Shown here in pieces: positions 1 through 7,745 of a stretch of DNA of 27,225 nucleotides. Made by a program: the position numbers and the translations under genes. Source of the stretch: Gammaproteobacteria bacterium (GTDB lineage: Bacteria; Pseudomonadota; Gammaproteobacteria; UBA6429); contig QIKU01000180.1 of the NCBI GenBank assembly GCA_003232015.1, positions 1-27,225 of the forward strand. Reading direction: 5' to 3'. The stretch's first letter is position 1, and the number at the start of each line of letters is the position of its first letter. The notes below the pieces were generated by a model. The model was not told the DNA's origin. It saw only the letters and a program-made list of their open reading frames with translations, and did no database searches.

Positions 1-1445
1 GAAAAACGAACACCATTTTCGCCCACCAGTGTATCAAAGCCATCTGGTAACTGTTCAATAAATTCAAGGGCATGAGCGGCTTTGGCCGCGGCGATAATAT
101 CATCTGGAGTTGCTGAATCCAGATCACCGTACGCTATATTATGGGCAACTGTATCATTAAAAAGTGTTATATGCTGACTGACCAGAGCAATATGTGAACG
201 CAAACTGTCTAAACGAATCTCATTAATATTGTGTCCATCGATTTCAATCACCCCTTGAGTCAGATCATAAAATCTGGGCAAAAGATTAACCAGCGTCGTT
301 TTTCCTGAGCCGGAATGGCCAACAAATGCGACACTCTCACCGGCATTTATTTGCAGGTTTAAATCCTTAAGTACCGGTCTGTCTTTTTCATAACTAAAAG
401 TGATATCCTTAAATTCAATGCGCCCTTTAACCCTCTCCAGATTGTGATTGCCGGTATTCGTTTCTTTGTCTTCATCAAGCAGCGAAAAGACACTTTGAGC
501 GGCTGCAATGCCCCGTTGTAACTGGGCATTTATCGAGGCAAGCGGTCGAGCAGACTGCAACAGCAACAACATGGCGGTTAAAAAAGACATGAATTTCCCG
601 GGCGTAATGTCTTCGATCATGCCTGGCTGAGTAACATAGTACAAAACACCAGCAAATCCTGTTGCCACAACAAACTCAATCACAGGCGAACTTAATGCAT
701 TCGTTGCATGATATTTTAAAAACTGCTGCCAGTTATTTTTATTAATCACTTCAAAACGTTTATTCTCATATGTATGTCCGCCAAATATTTTGACCTCTCG
801 ATTCGCTTCGATTATTTCTTCAGTAATTGTGGACACATCGCCCATAGAGTGTTGAATACGCTGACTAACACGCCGAAATCGTTTACTAATAAAGAGCACG
901 AAAACCAGCAGCAATGGAATACTGATCATTAATATTAACGTAAGCTTTGCGCTTTCAAGAAACATAAAAGTAAGTAACGCAATAATGGTTAACGAATCTT
1001 TAAATAAAACCGTAATGACGTTCGATGCCGCATCGGCAAGTTGCTCAACATCATAAACCATTTTCGATACCAGCGAACCGGAAGATTGAGTATCGAAAAA
1101 TGCGATGGGTAAATTTAAATAATGGTCAAATATCTTGGTGCGCATACGTCGCACCACACTGCGAGCAATATAGGCCATGAAGTAACTCGATAAAAACGCA
1201 CCCAGCATACGAAGGCCGTATATAGCCATCAACGCAATCGGTATCCATTTTATCGTTTCAAGATCGCGCTTAATAAACGTCTCATCCAGCATCGGCTCGA
1301 TGAACTTGGCGAACAACAATGTCGAAAATGCAACAATAAACATACCGACAATGGCAATTAAAAACGTACGCCAGTATTCAGAAGAGTACCGTAACAGTCG
1401 TTTATAAACGGCCCAACCACTTGCCGGTATTGATTCTTCTGTCAT
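1..1445 (-). CDS. msbA: Lipid A export ABC transporter MsbA (partial, 3' end outside window)
   Basis: Inner-membrane half-transporter that would flip lipid A-core across the inner membrane using ATP. I translated the minus strand from an ATG at 1445; the frame stays open to base 1, giving about 481 residues of a protein usually near 580-600. The N-terminal half is an exporter-type membrane domain with several hydrophobic segments, including the typical stretch with FDTQSSGSLVSK. The nucleotide-binding domain follows: Walker A GHSGSGKTT near residue 375 (about 300-325) and a Q-loop in LVSQHITLF near residue 420. The sequence ends at DTLVGENGVRF, just before the expected LSGGQ signature, so signature, Walker B and H-loop lie outside the window. 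The start is one base past the exbD stop, so it is probably translated from the same message. The next gene is often lpxK in relatives but is not visible. MsbA is the best fit among ABC exporters. Confidence 0.93.
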   Translation of the reverse strand, partial: MTEESIPASGWAVYKRLLRYSSEYWRTFLIAIVGMFIVAFSTLLFAKFIEPMLDETFIKRDLETIKWIPIALMAIYGLRMLGAFLSSYFMAYIARSVVRRMRTKIFDHYLNLPIAFFDTQSSGSLVSKMVYDVEQLADAASNVITVLFKDSLTIIALLTFMFLESAKLTLILMISIPLLLVFVLFISKRFRRVSQRIQHSMGDVSTITEEIIEANREVKIFGGHTYENKRFEVINKNNWQQFLKYHATNALSSPVIEFVVATGFAGVLYYVTQPGMIEDITPGKFMSFLTAMLLLLQSARPLASINAQLQRGIAAAQSVFSLLDEDKETNTGNHNLERVKGRIEFKDITFSYEKDRPVLKDLNLQINAGESVAFVGHSGSGKTTLVNLLPRFYDLTQGVIEIDGHNINEIRLDSLRSHIALVSQHITLFNDTVAHNIAYGDLDSATPDDIIAAAKAAHALEFIEQLPDGFDTLVGENGVRF

Positions 1446-1446
1446 G

Positions 1447-1875
1447 CTAGTTGTCTTTGTTACTCTGTTTGGTTGTTAAGCTGAATTTGTTTAAACCTAA
1501 CTGGTTGACGGCGTCCATAGCGGTAACAACAGACTGATAAGATGCATTTTTGTCTGAACTGATCGTAACATGAAGCTTATCTCGTTTGGTATTTGTCATG
1601 GTCTGTTGTATTGCCAGCTTTAGTGTGGCCAGTTTTTTATCAACCAATACACGATTATTAACGAAATACCGACCCATACCATCGATCCCTATCTCCAATA
1701 CAAATTCTCTTGTCTCCGGCGGTTTACCACTGGCTTCAGGTAATTCGATTTGAATCTCAGAACTTTTCTGGAACGTTGTCGAAACCATAAAAAAAATCAA
1801 CAGTAAAAATACCACATCGATCAGTGGGGTAAGATTAATATCAAGGGGTTCTTTTTGGGCTGACTGAAATTTCAT
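1447..1875 (-). CDS. exbD: ExbD/TolR-family biopolymer transport protein
   Basis: Small single-span inner-membrane protein of 142 residues, the usual ExbD length. With ExbB it would form a proton-driven motor that energises TonB or a Tol-like partner. A short cytoplasmic N-terminus ends in DINLTPLIDVVFLLLIFF. Asp20 lies at the start of the membrane segment (about 19-35), where ExbD and TolR carry their essential protonatable aspartate. The rest is a periplasmic domain. The start codon lies 2 bases after the exbB stop and the stop is 1 base before msbA, so the three genes are very likely one transcription unit. No tonB, tolA or tolB is in the window, so the partner is unknown. ExbD and TolR are hard to separate by eye; the place behind comEC and before msbA matches the exbD-annotated gene of pseudomonads. 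Confidence 0.88.
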   Translation of the reverse strand: MKFQSAQKEPLDINLTPLIDVVFLLLIFFMVSTTFQKSSEIQIELPEASGKPPETREFVLEIGIDGMGRYFVNNRVLVDKKLATLKLAIQQTMTNTKRDKLHVTISSDKNASYQSVVTAMDAVNQLGLNKFSLTTKQSNKDN

Positions 1876-1877
1876 GT

Positions 1878-2501
1878 TCAGCTTTTTGTCGCAATTTCAC
1901 GATCGCCATGCATAACATCAACCATTTTCAAGGCTTCTTCTTCCATTTTTAGCACCAACCCATCTACTTTTCCGCGCAGATAGCGATATAAAATCAAACT
2001 GGGAATGGCAACAATTAACCCAGCAGCGGTGGTAATTAAGGCCTCTGAAATGCCTCCTGCCAATACACTTGGATTGCCAACACCGTGTTTCATAATTTCG
2101 CTAAATACTTTGATCATGCCAAACACGGTACCGAGCAAACCCATTAATGGTGTAACCGCCGCGATGGTGCCCAGTGAGTTTAAAAACCGCTCAAGTTCAT
2201 GCACCACCTGACGACCTGTATCCTCAATGGTTTCTTTCATAATCTCACGAGGGTGATTCAAATTAGCCAAACCCGCCGCCAATACCCGCCCCAACGGTGA
2301 ATTTTTAGCCAATGCGTCGATGTGCTGGTCATCAAGATTCCCTGATTTATGCCATTGCCATACCTGGGCAACCAGCGTAGGAGGAACAATTTTCCGGCTC
2401 TGTAGCGACCAAAAACGTTCAGCCACAATAGCCGCAGCGGCGACCGAGAATAGTAAGATGGGGAACATTAAATATCCACCAGCTTGAACATATACATCCA
2501 C
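1878..2501 (-). CDS. exbB: ExbB/TolQ/MotA-family proton channel protein
   Basis: Inner-membrane subunit of the ExbB-ExbD motor. The family has three membrane spans; here an N-terminal span begins at QAGGYLMFPILLFSVAAAAIVAE, and two more lie around TPLMGLLGTVFGMIKVF and ALITTAAGLIVAIPSLILY, containing the conserved small and Thr residues that line the proton path. I chose the GTG at 2501 (207 residues). It has an AAGGAG ribosome site 9 bases upstream, and the protein then opens like other ExbB proteins. An ATG at 2570 in the same frame would add 23 residues rich in Cys and Lys that do not look like family sequence. The gene is separated from comEC by 108 bases holding a possible promoter, and is followed directly by exbD. 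Confidence 0.9.
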   Translation of the reverse strand: MDVYVQAGGYLMFPILLFSVAAAAIVAERFWSLQSRKIVPPTLVAQVWQWHKSGNLDDQHIDALAKNSPLGRVLAAGLANLNHPREIMKETIEDTGRQVVHELERFLNSLGTIAAVTPLMGLLGTVFGMIKVFSEIMKHGVGNPSVLAGGISEALITTAAGLIVAIPSLILYRYLRGKVDGLVLKMEEEALKMVDVMHGDREIATKS

Positions 2502-2541
2502 TCGAAGGTTCTCCTTAAAAATTAAGCAAATTAATGACTTA

Positions 2542-2570
2542 GTGATAGATCGGCAGGCACACTTTAGCAA
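2542..2570 (-). promoter_or_regulatory. Possible sigma70-type promoter for exbB-exbD-msbA
   Basis: Reading the minus strand, TTGCTA (2565-2570) and TATCAC (2542-2547) are separated by 17 bases. This lies in the comEC-exbB spacer, about 40 bases before the GTG of exbB. The -10 match is only moderate. It would let the exbB-exbD-msbA genes be made without comEC. Confidence 0.33.
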
Positions 2571-2609
2571 AGACGCAGCATAGCTGAAAGAGGCATTTTA
2601 AGCTCGAAT

Positions 2610-4928
2610 TTAGTCCCAGTATGAACGTTTTTGGTCACGATATTGACTGATTTCACGCGTATTCGAATCAAAGCTAATCGCTCCCGATTCGCTTGTATGA
2701 TAGATATCCGCTTGTACCGACTGATACCGATCCAGCACCTGCGGATGAGGGAAATGATATCGGTTACGCCACCCAACCGGCATGATGACGCGTTGAGGGA
2801 CAAGTTGCTGTACAAATCGATTCGATGACGAGGTTTTACTCCCATGATGAGGCGCAACGATAAGATCGAGATCGGATAAATTGGGGTAGCGTCGTAAAAT
2901 AAGTCTTTCGGCCTCACGTTCAATATCCCCGGTAAATAAAACACGTTGTGTTTTCGAGGATACCAGCAGCACGCAGGAAAGATTATTCTTACTCAAACCG
3001 GATGCATAATCTTTTTCAGCCGGGTAAATAATCTCAAATTGAACCCCATCCCACTGCCAGCTTTGTCCCTGCACGCAACGGCTTAATGTATATTCGTTCA
3101 CGGTGGTAAATTTATCAGGCGCACTGGTTAAGATATTTTTGACCTTGATGCCTGATAAAATCGATCTTGCACCACCAATATGATCGTTATCCGCATGGCT
3201 AATTAACAATATATCCAGTTTATTAATTCCTTGCTCACGAAGAAAGGGGATGACTACCGCGCGGCCGGCATCTAAATTTCGACTGAATCGGGGGCCAGCG
3301 TCGAACACCAGACTCTGCTCAGACGTTTGTACGACCAGTGAAAGCCCCTGCCCCACATCAAGCACCGATAACTTGAATTCGCCACGCTCAATCTGCGAAT
3401 GAAAGGGTAACAAAATGGGGAGACAACAAATCAAAGCAAGGGCTCTGATATGCAAAATATTCGGTAGAAAAAACATTCCTAAGCCAAATAGCGCTAAAAA
3501 CAAGGCAATCAGTGACGGGGTAGCAAAGGCATAGGTGCTGAATGACAAGTCAGAAAACCACTGTAGAAAGACCCAGAGCATTGAAAAAATAGCGGCAACC
3601 GCATCAAATACGATTATCGCCGCCGAATCATTAATAAACAACAATATCGAGCCAATAAAACATAAGGGGACAATGATGAACCCAACTATGGGAACTGCAA
3701 CTATATTTGCAACAGGCGAAAGAACCGGTGCTTGTTGAAAAAACTGAATGGTAAGTGGCAATAATCCTATACTAATGAATATCTGCAAATGCAACCAGTA
3801 TCTGAAGCGAGATGTTTTAGTACTAACACCCGATTGACTGGAAGTAAAAATAAAGTAATAAATTAATGCCACCGCACCAAATGAAAGCCAAAAGCTCACC
3901 GATAAAACCGCGAAGCTATCATAAATTAATACAATCACTAACGCGGTACTGAACACGTACGCAGGGAGAATACGTTTTTTCATAACTAACGCCAATAATA
4001 CTACACTGAGCATGATCATCGCCCGTTGAGTGGGCAAGGAAAAACCTGCTAATGCCGAATAGAAAAAGGCTGCACCCCACGCCATTATCGCGGCGACACG
4101 CGGCGCGGCTATATAAAGTGCGGCAGTGGGAATTTTTGACCAGAACAGTCTTGTTATAAAAAACATAAACGCAGCAACTAGACCCACGTGTAGACCTGAG
4201 ATTGCCATTAGATGTATCGTTCCCGTTTTTTGCAGCACGGCCCAATCTTCGTTTTTTAAACCCGAACGATCACCCAAAACCAGTGCGCGCACGAAAGGCA
4301 AAACATGCGCATCAATTGCGACATTATTGAGTTGGGTTTGCATAGATTGTCGGAGCCGTTGCAACGGATAGGCGGATAAACTGCTTGCGATTAATTCAGT
4401 CGGTTCTTTTGTTCGAATATAACCTGTTGCCAGAATACCTTTTTGTAAAAGCCATTTGGTATAATTAAAACCACCTGGGTTAGCAAATGTCCTGGGCGGC
4501 TTTAAGCGCACCGTGAAACGCCATTTATCGCCGACATTCAAGTTTCTCTTACCGGGGTTATACCAGCTTAATATAATTTTTTTCGGGAAAGATATTTGCG
4601 CCGGCTGCAGTACGTTCTCGACATCAAACTCAAACCGTATTTTACGCTTATCGACAATCGGCAAGGACGAGATATAACCTTCAAGCTGAATATTTTTGCT
4701 TATTGATTCAACCGGCAATTTATCTTCTAATAAATAATACGCCTGAAAATGCGCCCAGCTGAATCCAATCAGACTAACCAATACAATTCTTGTATAGTAG
4801 GTTTTAAATATGAAAAGCAAGACAAACGCCACCGGACCCAGCAACAAAAAACCGCTTGGCGGCAGCTGAGGTAAATAGTGTAAAATCAGGATGCCCGAGA
4901 ACAGGGCTAATGCGACAGTACGTATCAT
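2610..4928 (-). CDS. comEC: ComEC/Rec2-family DNA uptake channel protein
   Basis: Polytopic inner-membrane protein that carries single-stranded DNA into the cytoplasm during natural transformation. From the ATG at 4928 it has 772 residues, a normal full length. Order of parts: N-terminal hydrophobic segments and a soluble OB-like region (about 20-200), the competence membrane domain with the hallmark HLMAISGLH near 239-247 and many following spans, then a C-terminal metallo-beta-lactamase-like domain with HADNDH (about 578-583) and APHHGS (about 692-697). The metal-binding pattern is intact, consistent with a working nuclease-like domain. An upstream in-frame ATG at 4937 sits inside a 7-bp hairpin and has little ribosome-site sequence, so I prefer 4928, though neither start has a strong site. 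No pilus or other competence genes are in the window, so competence itself is not shown. It lies upstream of exbB-exbD-msbA on the same strand and diverges from the DUF2062 gene. Confidence 0.93.
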   Translation of the reverse strand: MIRTVALALFSGILILHYLPQLPPSGFLLLGPVAFVLLFIFKTYYTRIVLVSLIGFSWAHFQAYYLLEDKLPVESISKNIQLEGYISSLPIVDKRKIRFEFDVENVLQPAQISFPKKIILSWYNPGKRNLNVGDKWRFTVRLKPPRTFANPGGFNYTKWLLQKGILATGYIRTKEPTELIASSLSAYPLQRLRQSMQTQLNNVAIDAHVLPFVRALVLGDRSGLKNEDWAVLQKTGTIHLMAISGLHVGLVAAFMFFITRLFWSKIPTAALYIAAPRVAAIMAWGAAFFYSALAGFSLPTQRAMIMLSVVLLALVMKKRILPAYVFSTALVIVLIYDSFAVLSVSFWLSFGAVALIYYFIFTSSQSGVSTKTSRFRYWLHLQIFISIGLLPLTIQFFQQAPVLSPVANIVAVPIVGFIIVPLCFIGSILLFINDSAAIIVFDAVAAIFSMLWVFLQWFSDLSFSTYAFATPSLIALFLALFGLGMFFLPNILHIRALALICCLPILLPFHSQIERGEFKLSVLDVGQGLSLVVQTSEQSLVFDAGPRFSRNLDAGRAVVIPFLREQGINKLDILLISHADNDHIGGARSILSGIKVKNILTSAPDKFTTVNEYTLSRCVQGQSWQWDGVQFEIIYPAEKDYASGLSKNNLSCVLLVSSKTQRVLFTGDIEREAERLILRRYPNLSDLDLIVAPHHGSKTSSSNRFVQQLVPQRVIMPVGWRNRYHFPHPQVLDRYQSVQADIYHTSESGAISFDSNTREISQYRDQKRSYWD

Positions 4929-4929
4929 G

Positions 4930-4947
4930 ACTAACATCCGTGTTAGT
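4930..4947 (-). promoter_or_regulatory. Hairpin immediately upstream of the comEC start
   Basis: A perfect 7-bp inverted repeat, ACTAACA and TGTTAGT with a 4-base loop (TCCG on plus, CGGA on minus), ends one base before the ATG at 4928. In the comEC message the loop would expose GGA, and the alternative ATG at 4937 is partly inside the stem. It could tune comEC translation or be an operator. Confidence 0.4.
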
Positions 4948-5005
4948 AAATTGAAATAATAGCAATATACTATCAGTTTTTTTGATTCAGGTTAATGTCT
5001 ATCTT

Positions 5006-5542
5006 ATGCCAAAGAAGTTTATTCAGCGCTGGTTGCCCGATCCGGACAAAATTCGCAACCATCCCCAGCTACAACGGATTTTTGGCAAACTGCTCTCTGA
5101 TCCCAATCTCCTGCATATAAACCGAAAATCGGTGTCAGGTGCATTTTTTGTGGGTTTATTTATGGCCTTTGTACCGCTGCCAGTTCAAATGATTCTGGCC
5201 GCCGCCGCGGCTATATGGTGGCGAGTCAATTTACCCATCTCGGTTGCTCTGGTCTGGGTAACCAACCCCCTGACCATTCCAGCCATGTTTTACTTTGCCT
5301 ATCTGGTGGGTTCATGGACCTTAAACACGCCTGTCGGTGACTGGCATTTTGAGCTTACCCTGAACTGGATCACGACCGAATTAGCGCCTAGATGGAAACC
5401 CTTTCTATTGGGTTGTTTTATCTGTGCCGTCGCCAGTGGAGCAGCAGGCTACGCCATCGTTCGTTTGCTTTGGCGCATCAATATCACCAATCAATGGTTA
5501 GCCCGCAAGAAGCGGATGTGGGCAAAAAAAAAGCAGTCGTAA
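5006..5542 (+). CDS. DUF2062 membrane protein
   Basis: Conserved gammaproteobacterial inner-membrane protein of unknown function, 178 residues from the ATG at 5006. An in-frame TTG at 4982 would add eight residues, but starting at MPKKFIQRW matches the usual opening of this family. Family features: PDPDKIRNHPQLQRIFGKLL at the N-terminus, then SGAFFVGLFMAFVPLPVQM, and the motif LPISVALVWVTNPLTIPAMFY. Two or three hydrophobic segments lie around 45-75, 80-105 and 130-155. The C-terminus is basic (KKRMWAKKKQS). It diverges from comEC and converges with lolD; the same neighbourhood is seen in pseudomonads. No function can be read from the sequence. Confidence 0.86.
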   Translation: MPKKFIQRWLPDPDKIRNHPQLQRIFGKLLSDPNLLHINRKSVSGAFFVGLFMAFVPLPVQMILAAAAAIWWRVNLPISVALVWVTNPLTIPAMFYFAYLVGSWTLNTPVGDWHFELTLNWITTELAPRWKPFLLGCFICAVASGAAGYAIVRLLWRINITNQWLARKKRMWAKKKQS

Positions 5543-5594
5543 ACTTGATAGATCACTTTAACATTACCTTAACAAAACCGTCTATCGTATTGTT

Positions 5595-6296
5595 TTAATT
5601 GGTTAAAAACCCGTCCTGAAGCTGTAGCGTTCGCTCCATTCGATCTGCAAACTGCAAATCATGGGTCACGACTAAAAAGCTGGTCTTAAACTCATCGTTG
5701 AGTTCCAGCATGAGCTCATAGACACTCATCGCCGTTTTATGATCCAGATTACCGGTCGGTTCGTCGGCCATGACACATTTGGGATTGCTGACCAGTGCTC
5801 GTGCAATCGCCGCGCGTTGACGTTCCCCCCCGCTGAGTTCAGCAGGTTTGTGTTCGACACGGTGTTTTAACCCAACTTTCTCCAGCGTTTCGAACGCAGC
5901 CTGCCTCGCCCTGGCAACATTGTCACCACGAACTAACAGTGGCATCGCAACATTCTCCAACGCAGTAAATTCCATCAGCAGGTGGTGAAACTGATAAACG
6001 AAACCCAGCGTACGATTCCGTAAGCTGCCACGCGCATTGTCATCCAGGCTACCCATATTGAGCCCATCGACTAAAACGTTCCCTGCCGTGGGCACATCTA
6101 GCCCGCCTAGTAAATGTAATAAGGTGCTTTTTCCCGAGCCAGATGCGCCCACAATAGCAACTTGCTCGCCTTGAGACACCGACAAGGAGATCCCTTTTAA
6201 CACCTCGACCGGTTCAGGACCTTCTAGATAGGTTTTAGTCAGATTTTGGCATTCGATAATTCGTTTGCTGGACAGATTATTGGCAGCAGGTTTCAT
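5595..6296 (-). CDS. lolD: Lipoprotein-releasing ABC transporter ATPase LolD
   Basis: Cytoplasmic ATPase of the complex that extracts outer-membrane lipoproteins from the inner membrane and passes them to LolA. The protein has 233 residues, as expected. Walker A is GASGSGKST (50-58), the Q-loop glutamine is in FVYQFHHLL (about 102), the signature is LSGGE (154-158), Walker B ends in ADEPTGNLD (about 177-185) and the H-loop is VVTHD. The YQFHHLL and EFTALENV region is typical of LolD rather than of the related MacB or FtsE ATPases. It starts 12 bases after the lolC stop, so the pair is one operon. The gene converges with the DUF2062 gene; the 52-base spacer shows no clear terminator. Confidence 0.94.
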   Translation of the reverse strand: MKPAANNLSSKRIIECQNLTKTYLEGPEPVEVLKGISLSVSQGEQVAIVGASGSGKSTLLHLLGGLDVPTAGNVLVDGLNMGSLDDNARGSLRNRTLGFVYQFHHLLMEFTALENVAMPLLVRGDNVARARQAAFETLEKVGLKHRVEHKPAELSGGERQRAAIARALVSNPKCVMADEPTGNLDHKTAMSVYELMLELNDEFKTSFLVVTHDLQFADRMERTLQLQDGFLTN

Positions 6297-6308
6297 TTAT
6301 TCATACCG

Positions 6309-7556
6309 CTATTCATATCGAAGCGCATCGGCCGGATTAATGTGGCTCGCCGTAACCGCCGGTATGATCGTGGCGATGATCGACATCACCAGCGTGGAGA
6401 TACCGATAACCAATACCTGTTCAAGTTGAACATCGCTTGGTAAATCGCTAATTAAATACACACTGGGATCAATCACCTGTTTGCCCGTTAAATTTACTAA
6501 TTGAGTATATAAATTTTCAAGATTGAGCGACAGCACGACCCCAAAAAGAACTCCCGCCAGGGTACCCACCACACCGATCACACTGCCCTGCACCAGAAAT
6601 ATGCGCATGATGGTACTGGTGCTGGCACCAAAGGTTCGCAATATAGCAATATCACTGCGTTTGTCATTTACCACCGTAATCATGCTTGAGATAATATTTA
6701 CCGAAACCACGATGATTATAATAAACAGAATAACGAACATCATGCGTTTTTCCATTTGCACCGCACTGAACCAGTTCGCGTGGTAATAACTCCAGTCTTT
6801 TACCCAGTATTGGTGTTCAAATAGATTTTGTAACTCCCGTTTGGTTGGCGCGACATTTAACAGGTTTTTGACCTGAACCTGCACACCCGATACCCCGTCT
6901 TTTTTACGAAAGACTCGAGCGGCATCATCAATATGAATAAGGCCAACCGCGCTGTCGTATTGATAAAATCCTACTTTAAAAATACCGACCACGGTAAACC
7001 GTTTTAACCGTGGCATTACGCCAGCCGGGGTAACGTTCGCACTCGGTGTGACCATTGTTACTTTCTGGCCGACATCAACCCCAAGTTTAAAGGCAAGATC
7101 CTGCCCCAGGATGATTCCAAATTTTCCAGGCACGAGGTCATCCAGAGAGCCTGATACCATACTGGTATGAACTCTTGAAACCGTTTTTTCCAGTTTTGGA
7201 TCAATACCGCGATACAGAGATCCCTGTACCTGTCGTTTGTATATCAGCATGCCTTCGGCTCGAATAAATGGCGCCGTACCGACTACTTGTGGATTTTGTT
7301 TAACTTTCTTTACTACCGATTCCCAATCCTTAATCTTGCCATCAAAGCCCGATACGGTAATATGCGAGATCATATTCAGGATACGTTCACGTACTTCTTT
7401 TTCAAATCCATTCATCACCGACAAGATAACGATCAAAAGCATAACCCCCAGACAAAGGGTTATAATTGAAACAAATGAAAACAGTGATACGTAACCATTG
7501 CGTCGTTTTGATCGTGTATAGCGAAGACCAACAAATAGGGATAAGGGATGAAACAT
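6309..7556 (-). CDS. lolC: Lipoprotein-releasing permease, LolC/LolE (FtsX) family
   Basis: Inner-membrane permease of the Lol lipoprotein-release system, 415 residues, within the family range. An N-terminal membrane span (about 22-50) contains the family sequence SLFSFVSIITLCLGVMLLIVILSVMNGF. A large periplasmic domain follows (about 50-265). Three C-terminal spans carry the FtsX-type region with MMFVILFIIIIVVSVNIISSM, SDIAILRTFGAS and VQGSVIGVVGTLAGVLFG. Only one permease gene accompanies lolD; enterics and pseudomonads have separate lolC and lolE. This could be a homodimeric LolF-type permease, or a second permease could be elsewhere. The start at 7556 has no obvious ribosome site. The 189 bases between it and relA upstream show no gene; I see no confident promoter there. 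Confidence 0.9.
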   Translation of the reverse strand: MFHPLSLFVGLRYTRSKRRNGYVSLFSFVSIITLCLGVMLLIVILSVMNGFEKEVRERILNMISHITVSGFDGKIKDWESVVKKVKQNPQVVGTAPFIRAEGMLIYKRQVQGSLYRGIDPKLEKTVSRVHTSMVSGSLDDLVPGKFGIILGQDLAFKLGVDVGQKVTMVTPSANVTPAGVMPRLKRFTVVGIFKVGFYQYDSAVGLIHIDDAARVFRKKDGVSGVQVQVKNLLNVAPTKRELQNLFEHQYWVKDWSYYHANWFSAVQMEKRMMFVILFIIIIVVSVNIISSMITVVNDKRSDIAILRTFGASTSTIMRIFLVQGSVIGVVGTLAGVLFGVVLSLNLENLYTQLVNLTGKQVIDPSVYLISDLPSDVQLEQVLVIGISTLVMSIIATIIPAVTASHINPADALRYE

Positions 7557-7745
7557 AGATTCGTATTAGACCATATCTTTAACTAATTAGGTGATTTATT
7601 ATCCGCGCTGGCAATAAAGCAGGGATGGTACAGTAATTAGCAGGAAATTTAAATCCACTTACACCGCAAATTCATGGCCAAAAGGGTAAAAGGTCATTCG
7701 ATTTGAACGCATCAAATTCACTCAGAAAAATCCATCTATTATTGT

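Noticed and set aside
2501..2570. Longer exbB starting at the ATG at 2570
   Set aside because: The GTG at 2501 has an AAGGAG site at good spacing and the protein then starts like its family; the added residues do not.
2564..2944. Minus-strand ORF of 126 codons at the end of comEC
   Set aside because: It lies in another frame of the intact metallo-beta-lactamase domain of comEC and shows no domain of its own.
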